Shown here: in pieces, positions 25,401 through 37,485 of the stretch
How the letters are laid out: every line of letters begins with the position of its first letter
Numbering within the stretch: position 1 is the stretch's first letter
Source of the DNA: Membranipora membranacea
Taxonomy: Eukaryota; Bryozoa; Gymnolaemata; Cheilostomatida; Membraniporidae
Reading direction: 5' to 3'
Assembly: GCA_914767715.1 (NCBI GenBank)
Contig: OU612073.1
Location: 13,022,001 to 13,086,000 of the forward strand
DNA length: 64,000 nucleotides
Translations under genes and position numbers: made by a program
The notes under the pieces: generated by a model
The model's input: only the letters and a program-made list of their open reading frames with translations
Told to the model about the DNA's origin: nothing
Database searches by the model: none

Positions 25401-28400
25401 TACAATACAACCTACGATGACTTGAGATAACAGGGGTTGCAGGTAGCCAGTTTTAAAAACTGATTGTAGGCGCGACAGAAGACAGCTACTTCTGTGATTT
25501 GCAGTAGCAATTTACATAATTTTCAGATTCAGATTTTATGCTGATTCAATTCAAGTGTAAGATTTAGGGCTTTGATTACATGGCATTCAATTCAGTCACC
25601 AAGTGCTACCCAGGTGGCAGCTGGAGGTTTTTGTAGTGCCGGAACTTTTCAACAACTGTACACAATTTTTGTCATACAATTTTTGCTCAGCTGCATGTTA
25701 CTGTTAGTATACAATAAGAATTGAAATCTTCAAACTAACTGGGTTCTAACCAGGTTAAGTCAACATTCTACCTACCCACGAGACTGTGCTGGAGCATACC
25801 CTCACAGAGTAAGGATATATATAATATATTCATATATATCTTTACTAAGTGATAACCTGTTATCATAATACTGAAATGTGGCATTTGAAGTTTATGAGTT
25901 TCACCTCCAACTGCTACTTTACTAAGGTGTAAAAGACTTGTACTCTTTTACTCTTACATTCTAATATGCTAATTGCTACTAATACAGTTGTACAGAATGT
26001 AATCAATGTCAGTTGCATGGTACTGTACGGATAAAATAAACTCACTGAGTGTGTAGGAGCTTTAATAAGAGACACCCGACACAGCTATCATAATTGGCAA
26101 GAACACTCAGCGGTAAAAACCGGCAACACCTGTAATTGCTTACTAAGATGTTTCCACTGTTGAATTTTGGAGAACATAGAGAGAATTTTTACTCATTACT
26201 AGAGAAATGACTTGCGATTGCACGGCATCATTGTGAAAAAGTGGCCATAACAACCCCAAAAATTAAATTGGCATAATACTCATAACTCTAGCAGCATAAA
26301 GCTAGCCTTGTTCATGCGGCCAAAAAAAACCAAGACCCGTGGTCACGTGAACAAGGCTAGCACAAAGCTTGTCCAGGGAAGTAATTTTAGTGTGACAAAA
26401 TATTGCAGTTGCCTTTTGAATATTTAAAATTAATCTATCTCTCTACTCTCTAGAAAGTATGGGAACATGATAATATGAAACAAAGAACTAGTGCATCAGC
26501 TTACAAATTAGAGCTATTGATAAAGGCACTAAATTCTATGGTTATTGTCAATACCCAAGCCCTAAACCATGAGTTTAACACTATAGAGTTGACAAGCTGG
26601 TACTGAACTGATAGAATTATCTGGCTGAATGTGCAAATATATAATAACAGAGACAGGACACACCTAAATATAGCTGGTAGGAACTATCCATGGCAAAACC
26701 AGCTAGCCCTATAATTGCGATTTAAGAGGATGTGGTTGTGATTTTGGCCTATCTTAATGGGAGACCATGGGATATTTTTCCGCTGACTGCTAGAAAAATT
26801 ATCTGCAAGTGATCTACACTGTATTACATGAAATTTTCCTTTACAAAAAACATTAAGTTCTCTAAAACTCAATTTTCATGCCCAATGATAATAGTCTTAA
26901 TGATGTAAACACTAGCCATGCACAATCAGATTCCATTATGTCATGGATTTACACAATTAGTTTTCTAAAATTTTTACAACTCCTTCAGCTAAGTTCAATG
27001 ACCAAACCCTACTGTGACTTAATGCTAGAATTCAATAGCTAAGCTATTCAACTCACTCACAAAGAACACTCAGTGGCAAAAACCGGCAACATCTGTAGTT
27101 GCTAACTAAGATGTATTCGTGAGTGGATTTGGAGAACATTGAGCTATTTTTACCTCACTACTAGAGCAATGACTTGCAATTGCAAGGTATCATTATGAAA
27201 AAGGGGATACAACTGCACCAAAACTTAAGTTTGCGTGCCCAATTATAATACTCATAACTCTAGCAGCATAAAGCTGGTCCAGGCAAGAATCTTTAGTGTG
27301 ACAAAATATTGCAGTTGCCTTTCGAAGTTTTAAAATTAACCTATATCTCTACTCTCTAGAAAGTATGGGAACATGAGAATATGAAACAAAGAACTAGTGC
27401 ATCAGCTTACAAATTAGAGCTATTGATAAAGACCCTCAATTCTATGCTTAATTGTCAATACCCAATTCCTAAACCATGAGTTAAACACTATAGAGTTGAC
27501 AGTGCAGTGCTCAAAGCCAGGTCTTTTTCTTAAATATTTACAACTCCTTCAGCTAAGTCAAATGACCAAACCCTACTGCTTGAATTCGATAGCTAAGCAA
27601 TTCAATTCTGATGGGTGTTTCTGAGACAACAAAATATGGTTTTGAAATTTCATTCACTATGGTCCCATGCCTCGAAATTGTGGTTTAATTCGATTTTGAA
27701 CGATGAATGCTAACAATTTCCATGATGGAAAAACCTGAAAAACAACTGCCGCTGCTGGGACTGAACCAGGATCTCCCTCGTCAGCACCCTTTGAAGTCAT
27801 TTTGTGCAAGCGCTCGCTGACCGTTCAGCCACACCTAATTGGATTTAGTTAGATTCAAAAAAGTCATTCCTCACAATCGGAAAATGACTTTAATGGCAAT
27901 TACTCCCGAAATTGCAACATGGGACCATTGTGATTATGATATCGCTCTTTGAAAATTGTATGTAATATGTCACTGTTAATAAATATGTAACTTGGATCAT
28001 AACTCACCAGCTGATCCGGAATACCTCTGTATCCCTTGTGATGTGTCTCACGTAGATGAGTCATCAACCGTCGCACACTAAGATCCCTGAACTGAAGATG
28101 ACAATATGAGCATTTCAGTGGACTCGCACTTTGGTTTTCGGTGACAGAAGCTAAAAAAATGATATGGCTGAACTTGAAAAGAGCATGTAAAATTGTCTGC
28201 TTAATCAGTAGATCCTTGAAGATATAGGAATAATGGGTAATTAGGGCATTTCACACATAGTTTTAATAGGTGGTCAAATGGAAGGACCTACATCAGTACT
28301 CATTCAAATCTGCAAAACTAAATGAACAACCTGCACAATTTACTGTGCTCTTCCACAATTGGAAGAAAATGGTCAGTCTTTTAACTTAATGGTTGCTCTT

Positions 28401-28718
28401 TTCATATTTCACTATGCACTGAAAAACTAGATATTATCCATGGAATTAATTTAGTTCGTTATTTTTAAGCCTATAGTTTCATCACATTCTTTGAATCTCA
28501 GACAAAATTCTCAACTATTGGATCTGCATCTGAGACGATCTCCGAAGGTGAAGAGGTAATAGATTTATAGCCAAAACATTGCTGTATTAGATTATATTAT
28601 CAACATCCATTGGGGTAGGGAAGGGTAGGGTAGGGAATAGGCCTACATTTGCAAGCAAAATGGAAATGTGTGCAGGCAGGCATAGCAAACGGGTTCAGAA
28701 CAACTTACCTGACTCCAT
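19419..28718 (-). CDS. C2H2 zinc-finger plus CACTA-like DDE transposase-related gene, about 11 exons
   Basis: Minus-strand exons, 5' to 3': 28718-28709 (ATGGAGTCAG), 28150-28008, about 24638-24529, 24300-24202, 23979-23871, 23523-about 23389, 22715-22442, 22179-21448, 21041-20777, 20533-20388, 19840-19419. Most junctions match in phase. Exon 2 has a finger (CSYCHLQFRDL..HLRETH) and exon 3 a second (CGNCTFNTTG..HVTSKH). Exon 6: LELYSKGSTTRSTIQHVIE. Exon 7: YKTEYHRIKTLIAQG..GSRID. Exon 8 holds the core: VGNPLGSKSGINKL, HLPGDNLAANE, FSANHFCRFCKMHQ, PDLMHDIFEGIAKKE. Exon 9: SSQMWCLLRLLPFMIG. Exon 10: LTPKHHFMTHY..WCIRFEAKHK. The DNL, MHDxxEG and FEAKHK blocks belong to a transposase-like family widespread in animals and akin to CACTA/EnSpm enzymes. 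Open problems: no AG before exon 3, and phase mismatches at 6/7 and 10/11, so small exons are missed or the gene is slightly decayed. Confidence 0.75.
24866..24975 (-). repeat. Short SINE-like repeat
   Basis: The minus strand contains GCGGCACCAGGCGATTAGTG..GTTGTGGGTTTGAATC, the latter like a pol III B box, and ends in AGCGCCCTCGGGTGTATACC. The tail recurs at about 7647-7680 on the same plus-strand sense. Likely a truncated tRNA-derived SINE within intron 2 of the minus-strand gene. Confidence 0.45.
26097..27540. repeat. Direct duplication of about 0.5 kb within intron 2 of the minus gene
   Basis: 26097-26590 and 27060-27500 align over their length (starts AACACTCAGCGGTAAAAACC and AACACTCAGTGGCAAAAACC; shared CTCATAACTCTAGCAGCATA and AAAGTATGGGAACATGA). 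A further piece (ACAACTCCTTCAGCTAAG) occurs at 26978 and 27538, and GCAGTGCTCAAA at 25052 and 27503. Copy 1 carries a 60-base insertion described separately. Confidence 0.75.
26301..26361. mobile_element. Miniature hairpin insertion with 14-bp perfect inverted ends
   Basis: GCTAGCCTTGTTCA (26301-26314) and TGAACAAGGCTAGC (26348-26361) are perfect inverted copies. The paralogous segment near 27270 lacks it (CATAAAGCTGGTCCAGG), while here AAAGCT appears on both sides of the insert. This is consistent with a tiny MITE and a 6-base target duplication. Confidence 0.65.
27640..27840 (-). mobile_element. tRNA-derived SINE, minus strand
   Basis: On the minus strand, A box TGGCTGAACGG (27831-27821) and B box GGTTCAGTCCC (27767-27757) are 53 bases apart, as in a tRNA with an extra arm. 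AATGACTTCAAAGGGTGCTGAC lies between. An AT-rich tail follows. Sequence around 23090-23200 has a decayed relative (AGAACTGCCGCCAG..). It lies in intron 2 of the minus-strand gene. Confidence 0.6.
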
Positions 28719-28994
28719 TGTTTATTGCAACAGAATATCCTTTCTTTAACTTCAATTATCTTCAGAGATGCTATCAGTTGTTCACACCATGAACAGCAAA
28801 CAGTGGCAGAGAATAGTCTTCAAAGAAAAGTAATAACAATTTTAGAGCAAAATATATTTTGCTTAGAACTTATGTGATGGAGCCTTTACAATGGGGAGAT
28901 TAAGGTGAAGAAATAATAGCATACAAAATTGGTTACTGTTTATAGTTTAAGTCATTGCTAGAAGTGTAATCATTACATCACCCGCATTGCAACG
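28719..28994. promoter_or_regulatory. Shared intergenic region of a divergent gene pair
   Basis: These 276 bases separate the ATG of the minus-strand transposase-like gene (28718) from the ATG of the SAMD3-like gene (28995), so it must hold both 5' UTRs and probably a bidirectional promoter. No convincing TATA box was assigned. Both flanking first exons are short and end in good GTAAG donors. Confidence 0.5.
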
Positions 28995-31900
28995 ATGAGC
29001 ATAACAGGAGCCATGTCAACATTACTAGAGGAGGATTTTGAATTTGATGAACACATACTTCATCAATTTGGGCAGAATGTTGTCAGCATAGCTCAAGGTA
29101 AGAACAATGACTGTGCATTTTCGGTATTTAATTCATCAGGTTTTCGAATGAAGTTCATTGGTTCTGGAATTAGAAAGATTTATCCTAACTTAAAAAGCCT
29201 ACTGGTTTAAAACTTGTTTATAAGTAGTTGATGAGAAAAATTTCCACAGCAAGAGTGAATGATTGCTGTACTAGGCATACAATGTTAGTTTCAGACTGTT
29301 TTCACCTAAGTAGCCACCGACCATTATATTCTACCCCCAGCACAGAAGTGACATTGTGATGCGACCCTCAGCAGAAATGTCATGGATAAGTATAGTGGAT
29401 AAGATAAGCTAATCATGTTCCTGTTAATTGTAGAGCACAAAATAAACTCAGTTGAAGTATTCCGAAAGCTGGATTATCAAGATCTAAACATGTTTACTTC
29501 TGACTATTCAGTATTAGTAGAGCTGCGGAGCTACTACAAGTCACTACAGGTATGGGTTAATTTTTTTTTCATAATAAGGCCTACTTGCCAATCTAACCAT
29601 TGATCTAACCAAGGAGTAACAACTTGAGTAAAGAATAACTTCCGACTGATGTTTGTTGGAAATATATATACATATATTATACCTCTATAAATTAATAGGT
29701 CACAGGTCTACTCCAAAATCCCAGGTTTTGTAGTAGACCTGTGGAATAGATGTCATTTTTTCATGGTTGGTGTTTAATTCATTTGCCAGTGCAACAAACA
29801 GCTACAGTTCAAGCAAGTTCATGCCATGAATCAATGTTAAATAAGGCGCAACTGTTCACATTTCTTTCATCTGTTTGAATGCTCCAAGTAAAATAATCAT
29901 ACTAGTTCATCTTACTCACCTTCTTTAATTTATTATCAGTGCAACTCCTTAGGTTCCTCGTCTGTAACTGTAGTATTGTCTGAAATTATTGCTCACTAAA
30001 CACTACTCTGATTAGTTCAATAGTTGATACATCCTGCTAATTGGTTCCTTAGAACAAAAAGCTCTCACAATTGGTCATGACTCTCTTTTAAAAAAAGGCA
30101 CCAAAATGATTTAAGTGGTAGTTTCACTTTCCATACAAACTGAAACTACCTTGAACATAACTATTTGGGATTTCCATGTGTGGATAGTCAATGACAACGG
30201 GGATTTTCCTGACAACCAGTGCTATTTGTCAAGCAGTTAGGTACACCAATGAACTAAACTTAGTTCATTGGGTACAACCCTTTGATTATGGCTTGTCATG
30301 CAGGCTACTATGTTAACAGCTTGAACTTCACAGTGTGGAATTGACATGCACAGTTGCCTGTACTGTAATAGTAGCCTACCGTACAGACATTTTCTTGGCT
30401 CATTTCTTTCCATAAGTATAAGGTGAAACTTTTCTTGAATTAACATGCTGGAGAAGCTTATCCATAGGCACCTGAGTTACAAGCATGTATACATTGCCAA
30501 TGTCTATGATCATAGAAAGTGGCAAAGTATACATGCTTGTAACTCCATATGGCTATGAGCCTATCCAACAAGTTTGTCAACTCACAATCACCAGTAGATC
30601 AATGATGTGAATGATTGGAAATGTGGCCATGACTGAACAAGCAGGCACTTTTAAGCTGTTACACTCTTTGTTGATGTGAAGCTCTAACCATCTAAATCTT
30701 CCTTTAACAGACTTCCACTGTCTTACAAAAAAGAACTAGCTCACCGACTTTGACACCGAGTGGTCCTCAATCAAAACGACTGAGCACTTCAACCCCAATG
30801 GTGAGTGAATGACCCATTATGATGAGTAAAACATCTGTATGGCTGGAAAACTGTTCTGACTTTAAATTGATTGTAAACGAAACACAAGGAGTCAATCAGC
30901 CATCAAAATTTGCCTGTTTTGTGAAGACTTAACATAATCTCTAGCATTTGATCAACTTAGTGGATGACATCAATTACTGTTGGTCCAAAAGTTTGTTGAC
31001 TCCCCAAGCCTGATTTGACCAAGCGTTATATACACTTTTGTCATCGGTCTCTGCCACTACAGTAACTGATACACAATGACAGAAGATGATACATATCTGT
31101 CAATAAAAATTCTTCTGTATTCTGGAAACCCTATTCATGCTGACTTGATGGATGTTGTTGGGTTCGTTTTAGATGCCACATCTTATGAAAGACGATGAGA
31201 GTGATGATGATAATGGTTTGCAGGTATGTAACTTGTGCTATTTTCATGTTATTGATCAATGGTTGATTTTGATTAATAACTGTATGACAGAAGTGCACCA
31301 CATACACCTGAAGTAATTTTGCCGAGGTTCATGTCGTCCATATTTTATAGCCACGGAAAAACAAGCTGGTTTGTGAAAATATTGCAATCTGACTCAAGTG
31401 ACATATATTTTGCACCATAATAAACCCCTTGATATATTTGATTGATCAAACATGCTTCTGATGAACTAGAGATTGTTAGATCACAACTCAGAGCAGGGGG
31501 AGGCTATTTGATGACATGAACAACATGGAATATTTTTGTCACAAAATATTCATTCGTACAAAGTGAATTACAATCTCATATCAGGTGCATCAAATGTTCT
31601 CACAGTTATTAGCTCATTAGCCTTGGCGATTTCGGAAATTATTTATGACTGGGTGAATAGCAGTCGTAAAATTCATAGAGCTAATCGACCTCATTTATAT
31701 AGTTACAATAGTCAATGATCAATTTAAACAGTTTGCCTTTGGTGGCACACACACCGATATAAATTTTTTATGCCACATGTGGCGAGTGGCAGTGTCCAGA
31801 ACATTTTCCAGGGTCTTTACTTTAACAGTTTTCAAAGAGACAGTGCTCAGGTCAGGCTAATACCATTGGAGTTTATGATATTTTGAGTTTTAAATTGTCC

Positions 31901-34900
31901 ATGAAGTGTCTCCAGTCTAGCAATCAGGATGGTCGAGCAAGGCTTGCAACTAAAAAAATACTGTGTCATCAATATGTTAGTACACAAATTATTTTGTTTG
32001 GATGTAGGTGACAAATGAAAGTATTCCCAACAGACCCAACATGAAATCAGAATCTAACACTTCAGCAGACTAAAACTCACTACTGACACATTACAGAGCA
32101 TCATGGAGCATGGAGTCAGAAAGCAAAGTAAAAGTTACCAACCTTCCAACAACAACGGTGAGATAAAAGTCTTGAATCCACCCAACTTTTGTTTACTTAT
32201 GTCATGTATTCAAATTTTGGAAAAATTGTCTAGTTTACAATGTATTGGTGGTTATCCATTATTACTGCTGAGTTCCTGCGCTACAAGCAACACCCCCTTG
32301 TCCATCAAATCACAATTATGGTTTTATGCAAGCAGGGAGGGTGTAAGAAGCATTACAATGAATATCTGTATAAAGTTGTTTCCCCCTTGACATTAAGGGG
32401 ATAACTCCGAACAGTTTGATTCTTGCCGAGATAAACGTATTGTCAAGCATAGACACTCCAGACAAAATAAACCTCTCATTATATATCAATGTAATATTTT
32501 CTGAAAGACCTTCAATGCAAGTGGTATTTCTTACAGTGCTCATCGAACGAAAGTCATAATACTGAGGCAGCTCATACTTCTAAGGTGCCCAAGACATCCC
32601 TGATTTGTCAGACTCCTCCCAGTACACCAAAGGAACCTAAAAAACCTGACTCTTTCCTGCTCTCACAGTTTGTAAGTAGTATTTTGTTCTGTTTTCGTTG
32701 AGAAATAAACAATAACTTATGAAGATAGTCACAGGTGTTGCTAATTCCATTTTTCTTATGCTCGCTCATTATCATATTGTTAAAGCTGTGGTGTGAGTGA
32801 ATAAATATATATTCGATATTGACTGTCAGTGCAGGGTTCCAACCTGTGCACTGCCTGTGTAGCTGTTGTTACTCTAGTATACAAGCAATCATATTGTGCC
32901 TATGCATAAAGGATTTTTACTGAACTTATCATTTCAAATTTCGTAGATTGTGCAATAGAAACTGCATGAGATAAAGTTATTGTTAAGAAATCACATTTTT
33001 GGTATCATTCTCGAATTCTCAGTCTAATTTAGAAAACCCATTTTCGCTTAAAGTTGATATGTGAAGGCACTAGAAAGTTACTACTATAATGATAGTATAT
33101 ACAAAATAGTACCCTTTTAGTACCTTCCATCTCAACTTTTGAATTGAAATCAGTGGAATCTTTGCCACTTCCTGTTGATAAACCTTTCTAAATTAGGCTA
33201 AGAACTCTAGAGTGTCACTAAATACCTGATTCCTTCATTATACCACTGAGATTTGATTCGCCAATTCTTTATTTTCATTTTTGGTCTTCTCAAGTATCAT
33301 GGGGATTTTGTTACAGTGTTCCAGTCTCCGATTAGACTTCAAAAGCATTCTCGATCCCGTCATTGTTAACTTGGAGCTGCAAAAGCTGAGGGATATCGCC
33401 AAATCGGAAGAGATGCCGAGCTGGGAGAAGCGTCACGTTCTCAACCAATCAGCAGCTTATGTGGAGAACCAAGTGTATGACAGATTCGGCACATAGTGAG
33501 TGGATATTATAACAAAAGGAAATATGTGGTTCTCAAGTAATGCCTTCCACCGCTAAAACCTGCACAAGTACCACTTAGTTTCATGAGTAAATTTTTAGGT
33601 AGACAGTAGACAATCAGAAAGTTCTGTTGTAATTTGAATTTATTGGAAACCACGAAAAATGCAAAACAAATCGTAGAGCAAGCGACCAATATCTATTACC
33701 TTATTATCAACATGAAATATATATGTATATATATCTTTATATTTTATGTATATTATACTAGTTAATCAGAATTGTTTTTGGATAGAATCAAGCTCAATGT
33801 GGTCTAGTGCAATTGGTTAGCAAGCTTATTATCCACTGTCAGGAGATTAATTGCAGTAGTTAGTAAGGGACCTATTGGGTGAGCAATCTAACAAGTGGAT
33901 TGTCCCAACTTTCAGCACCTTGGGTGTTTCTACTACCTTGTGTTTTGAGATTCTCAATCACTTTCAAACTTACAAGCATAACTCCTACTTCATTTCTTAC
34001 AGTTTGATCGACAAAATGGTGAAGTCTGTGCTTGCCCGGAAATTAGTTGAATTCTTCCCATGTCTGAGTGACAAACATCCATCAAGGTCTGGCCATGTAA
34101 GTTGAGTTAAGATGATAAGTTATGTTCAGTGACAAATGTAAACAATGCACTATCACGACAACTGATAGGAGTTGTCTATAAGAAGTCAGAGGGGAGAAAA
34201 CTACTGCTGTGCAATTTTAATTTTACTTTTGTCACTATTGACATATATGTAAACAGAATGATTTAATTGCCTCCCTGTATATTATTATGCAGCCAAATAT
34301 GCATTTCTTTATCACAGTTTAATTGGTTCTCCTAACCTGAATGGTTATTCATTTAGTTTCTCTTCTGATTTATTTTGACACGGCATTTTATTTCTTTGTA
34401 GGAAAGTCTCTTCAGGGAATTTCCTCGTCAGGATGGGGTGCTGCACTTCCTGTTTAAAAACAGGAAGCACAGGAAGAGGCTACCTGCATCACCAAAAACC
34501 AGAGGAAATAACCCTGTAGCAATTGATGTGAATGTGATGGATGTGGACGACTACAGGATTGCAAGTAAGTCCGATGTTTTGCAAGGAAGCACATTCTATA
34601 GTGTGAATATACCATCACACTTATCTTTTAACCTTAGCCATGTTCAAACAAATTGTTTAACTTAGTTTACGGTGGTATAGGAAATGTGCACACAATCGGC
34701 CTGCAATTGATCGAATCGAATTTGTGACTGGGGAAATCAAAGAGTAAGGACCGATGTTTGTATTTTGTCTTAAGACTCAAATGCATCGTATGCAATAAAA
34801 TCAGAACGATTAAATCTTTGCTCCATTATTGGCTGATTGTGTGCACATTTCTGTCCACCATAGTAATCGTAGTTTATGTGGCAATGCCAATCTATTTTCT

Positions 34901-37067
34901 ACCTTGATATTCAACAGTTGAGGAGATGCAAGCCAGCCCCGAATATAGTACAGCTGAGGAAAAACAGATGGAAAGCACATTTAATGAGCGCAGACGATGG
35001 GTCACCACAGAACCTAACATCACGGTGACAGATGTTTTCGAAAAGTTTCCTCTCTTCATGCGGAATCCGATAGAGGTAAACATGTTATATCGAGAATTCT
35101 TACCAGAATATACTCAGTTCAGCATAAAATAGCGCAGCTTTTGCTGCGAATATTACAGGATTTGAGTACTCCCGTGGCCATATATGTGATTATCAAATCA
35201 TGCTACTTAGTTAAAATCTAATAAGGCTTCTGTCTATCTTGTGTCTCAACCTGAATAGTTTTTTTCTATGTGATGCAAGGGATGCTTCTAGCTGTTGTTC
35301 GTTTCTTCATGAGTTTCATCAATGTTTGATTGATTTTGATTTTGTTGTTTGGTGATACCTGTTGGAGACAATTAGTACCCTCCGTAGAATGTTAGCACAC
35401 TTAAGTTCATCCACTTATATCACTCTGAATAACATCATCCATTATCAATATGTTAAATCTCCGATATGATATACCCCAATAATGATGTGTTCAAAATGTA
35501 TACTCTCCTAAAGCAATACTAGAGTTGTCTTCTCCCATAACATGAGGGGCCAACTCCCAATTGAATATGAAGAAAAAAAAAAACATCCAAATGATCAGTT
35601 GCCAAGTAACCTCAAAGCTTCAAATCCCTAGTCAGTTGATGACAGCCAAATGTCAATATGATACCACTTGATATGCAGCCACTATTTCTCAATAGTTTTC
35701 CAGTGATTAAACTGAGTAAGTTATGTTATGACTTGTGACTAGACTTCCTTTTAATTCTAGATACATAAAGAATTTGGGCGCATTCTCCCCACCGTCGACT
35801 TCGAGGAGTTTACAGGATTCGTGGAAAAGTGGCTAGAAAGAGTTGAAACTGCAGGTAAGCCAATGTTTTCCTTAAAGTGAAAACTTAGTGTACTCAATCT
35901 AGTTGCAGCCTACCAATAAATCGAATCAAAGTGTTTAGGACGACTGCTGCTCAATCGTCTATGAATGTTGAGATGCGATAGCCATATTAGTATTAAACCT
36001 TGACATGATACTTTACCAAGCACAACATTTGAGTACAACGTGGGATATGTAGTGATATCAATTTGTGTACTAGAAATGTATTTGCCGTCCGCAGTTCAGA
36101 TCTTTGATGATAACCGGTTCAATTTCAATCTGTGATTACGAGTTCAAGAATTGCAGTAGACTTAGCAGCTTGTCATGAACAATCTGATGATTTTTTGCAC
36201 TATAACTGAAAAATGCAGTGATCAATACCACCAAATCTATCACAACAAGCAGCTGAACCTATTGTAGTTTTCTCATTCTTAATTGGATCAAGATTGATTG
36301 AGTTACAAAAAATATGAATTGCTGGCTGCAAATCAATGATAACACCATTGCCACCAGACATTTCAATGCCGTATCTCACCCACACAGTTATATATCTCGC
36401 TGTCTCAATGCCATCCCTCCATAGTACCTGTTTCTAGAAAAATTGTGGCATCCCCTGAGGCATTGTAGTTGCTCCCATCAACCACATCTATCTATAAGTT
36501 ATATTCATTTGGCTGGTAAATTCCCCGCATCAGGGTAGAGCAGATAGACATTTACAATTTGTGGTATCTCTTCCCCCCAGCCGGTTAGCTTCTAATTGAC
36601 AATATTAAACATAGCTGAAAATAGCATTTCAGTGCAAGATTTATACGGACATTTTAACAATTGTCAAAATTATTGTGAGATTATCTTTTGCAATCTTCTA
36701 TCTTTCAGAGAATCTCATAACGATGGTGAAGTTTCTGAGCCAGAAGGCAAAGCCGGAGACAGAGTTGATCTTGGAGGCTGACCCTGTCAGCAGTGCGCTG
36801 TGCACTAAAGTGCCAGTGCTCACATACTTCAGCCGGAAGGTCTCTGTTGTGGTGCCTGGAGGCTCAGTCCTCAAGGCAAGGACCATGGCCGAGGCAGTCC
36901 GGCTGTTGTTTATGCTGTTCTGGGTATGTAACATCGAATACCCAGACAGCATAAAATCTTTTTATGGAGTACTTGACAAATTTTGTCGGATCATTTATAA
37001 AAAAAGAATAAATCTGGGCCAACGTGCGAGAGATGCCGCGTGCCGTGTAATGAGAGAGTCCATCTAA
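28995..37067 (+). CDS. SAMD3-like protein, 12 exons, intact
   Basis: Exons 28995-29097, 29434-29549, 30711-30800, 31173-31223, 32097-32157, 32571-32671, 33317-33495, 34003-34096, 34402-34564, 34918-35075, 35761-35854 and 36709-37067 all have GT-AG borders and matching phases. They total 1569 nt: 522 aa plus TAA. Human SAMD3 is about 520 aa. Residues about 10-75 (EHKINSVEVFRKLDYQDLNM..ELRSYYKSLQ) resemble a divergent SAM-type helical domain. Residues about 75-175 are Ser/Thr/Pro-rich with acidic KDDESDDDNG. The conserved C-terminal half includes KMVKSVLARKLVEFFPCL, FNERRRWVTTEPNITVTDVF and EAVRLLFMLF. The biochemical role is unknown; SAM domains usually bind proteins. It is divergent to the transposase-like gene with 276 bases between starts. 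Exons 4-6 are short and the least certain. Confidence 0.8.
30474..30545. repeat. Imperfect palindrome in intron 2 of the SAMD3-like gene
   Basis: GAGTTACAAGCATGTATAC (30474-30492) and GTATACATGCTTGTAACTC (30527-30545) are a perfect 19-bp inverted pair. Pairing continues inward (ATTGCCA with TGGCAAA). The loop is about 20 bases. Confidence 0.7.
34667..34866. mobile_element. MITE of about 200 bp in intron 9 of the SAMD3-like gene
   Basis: Left end TTACGGTGGTATAGGAAATG followed by TGCACACAATCGGCC; the right end is the near complement, with GGCTGATTGTGTGCACATTT then CTGTCCACCATAGTAA. About 36 bp of inverted repeat with few mismatches. No coding capacity. A TA or TTA target site is possible. Confidence 0.7.
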
Positions 37068-37305
37068 TTAAAAATCTAACATTTTAAATATTTTTTATAA
37101 TCCACTTTTAAATTTTTTAATCCGAATTTTCTCACATCTCACATAATACACAAATTTTATTCCCAAAATGGCTGCTAACCAGCAGTTGTATTTTTTACTC
37201 AGGCATTGTTTTTATACATTTTATAGCCCTAAAATACCTTCTTTTGTTACGAAATCTCTTATTTTTACTTCTTTCTTTTCATATTCATACTCAATTTTGA
37301 TAAAA

Positions 37306-37311
37306 AATAAA
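37306..37311 (+). terminator. Poly(A) signal of the SAMD3-like gene
   Basis: AATAAA 239 bases after the TAA stop, in AT-rich 3' sequence. Confidence 0.4.
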
Positions 37312-37485
37312 GCAAGTGTGAACTACAAATAATTTATCGTATAATATTTTGCACTACATGGAAGCAGAAAAGTAAACAGACAAATCGAGGTCTCAATCAT
37401 CTCTTACTTGACTCGAACAAATCATATAGAAAGTTACTCTGAAACCTCCAGCCTAACAAATTACACTCAAGAGTGGTTTGGTAGT

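Noticed and set aside
27757-27831. A functional tRNA gene
   Set aside because: A and B boxes are present, but the acceptor ends do not pair convincingly, there is an AT-rich tail and a decayed relative, so a SINE is more likely.
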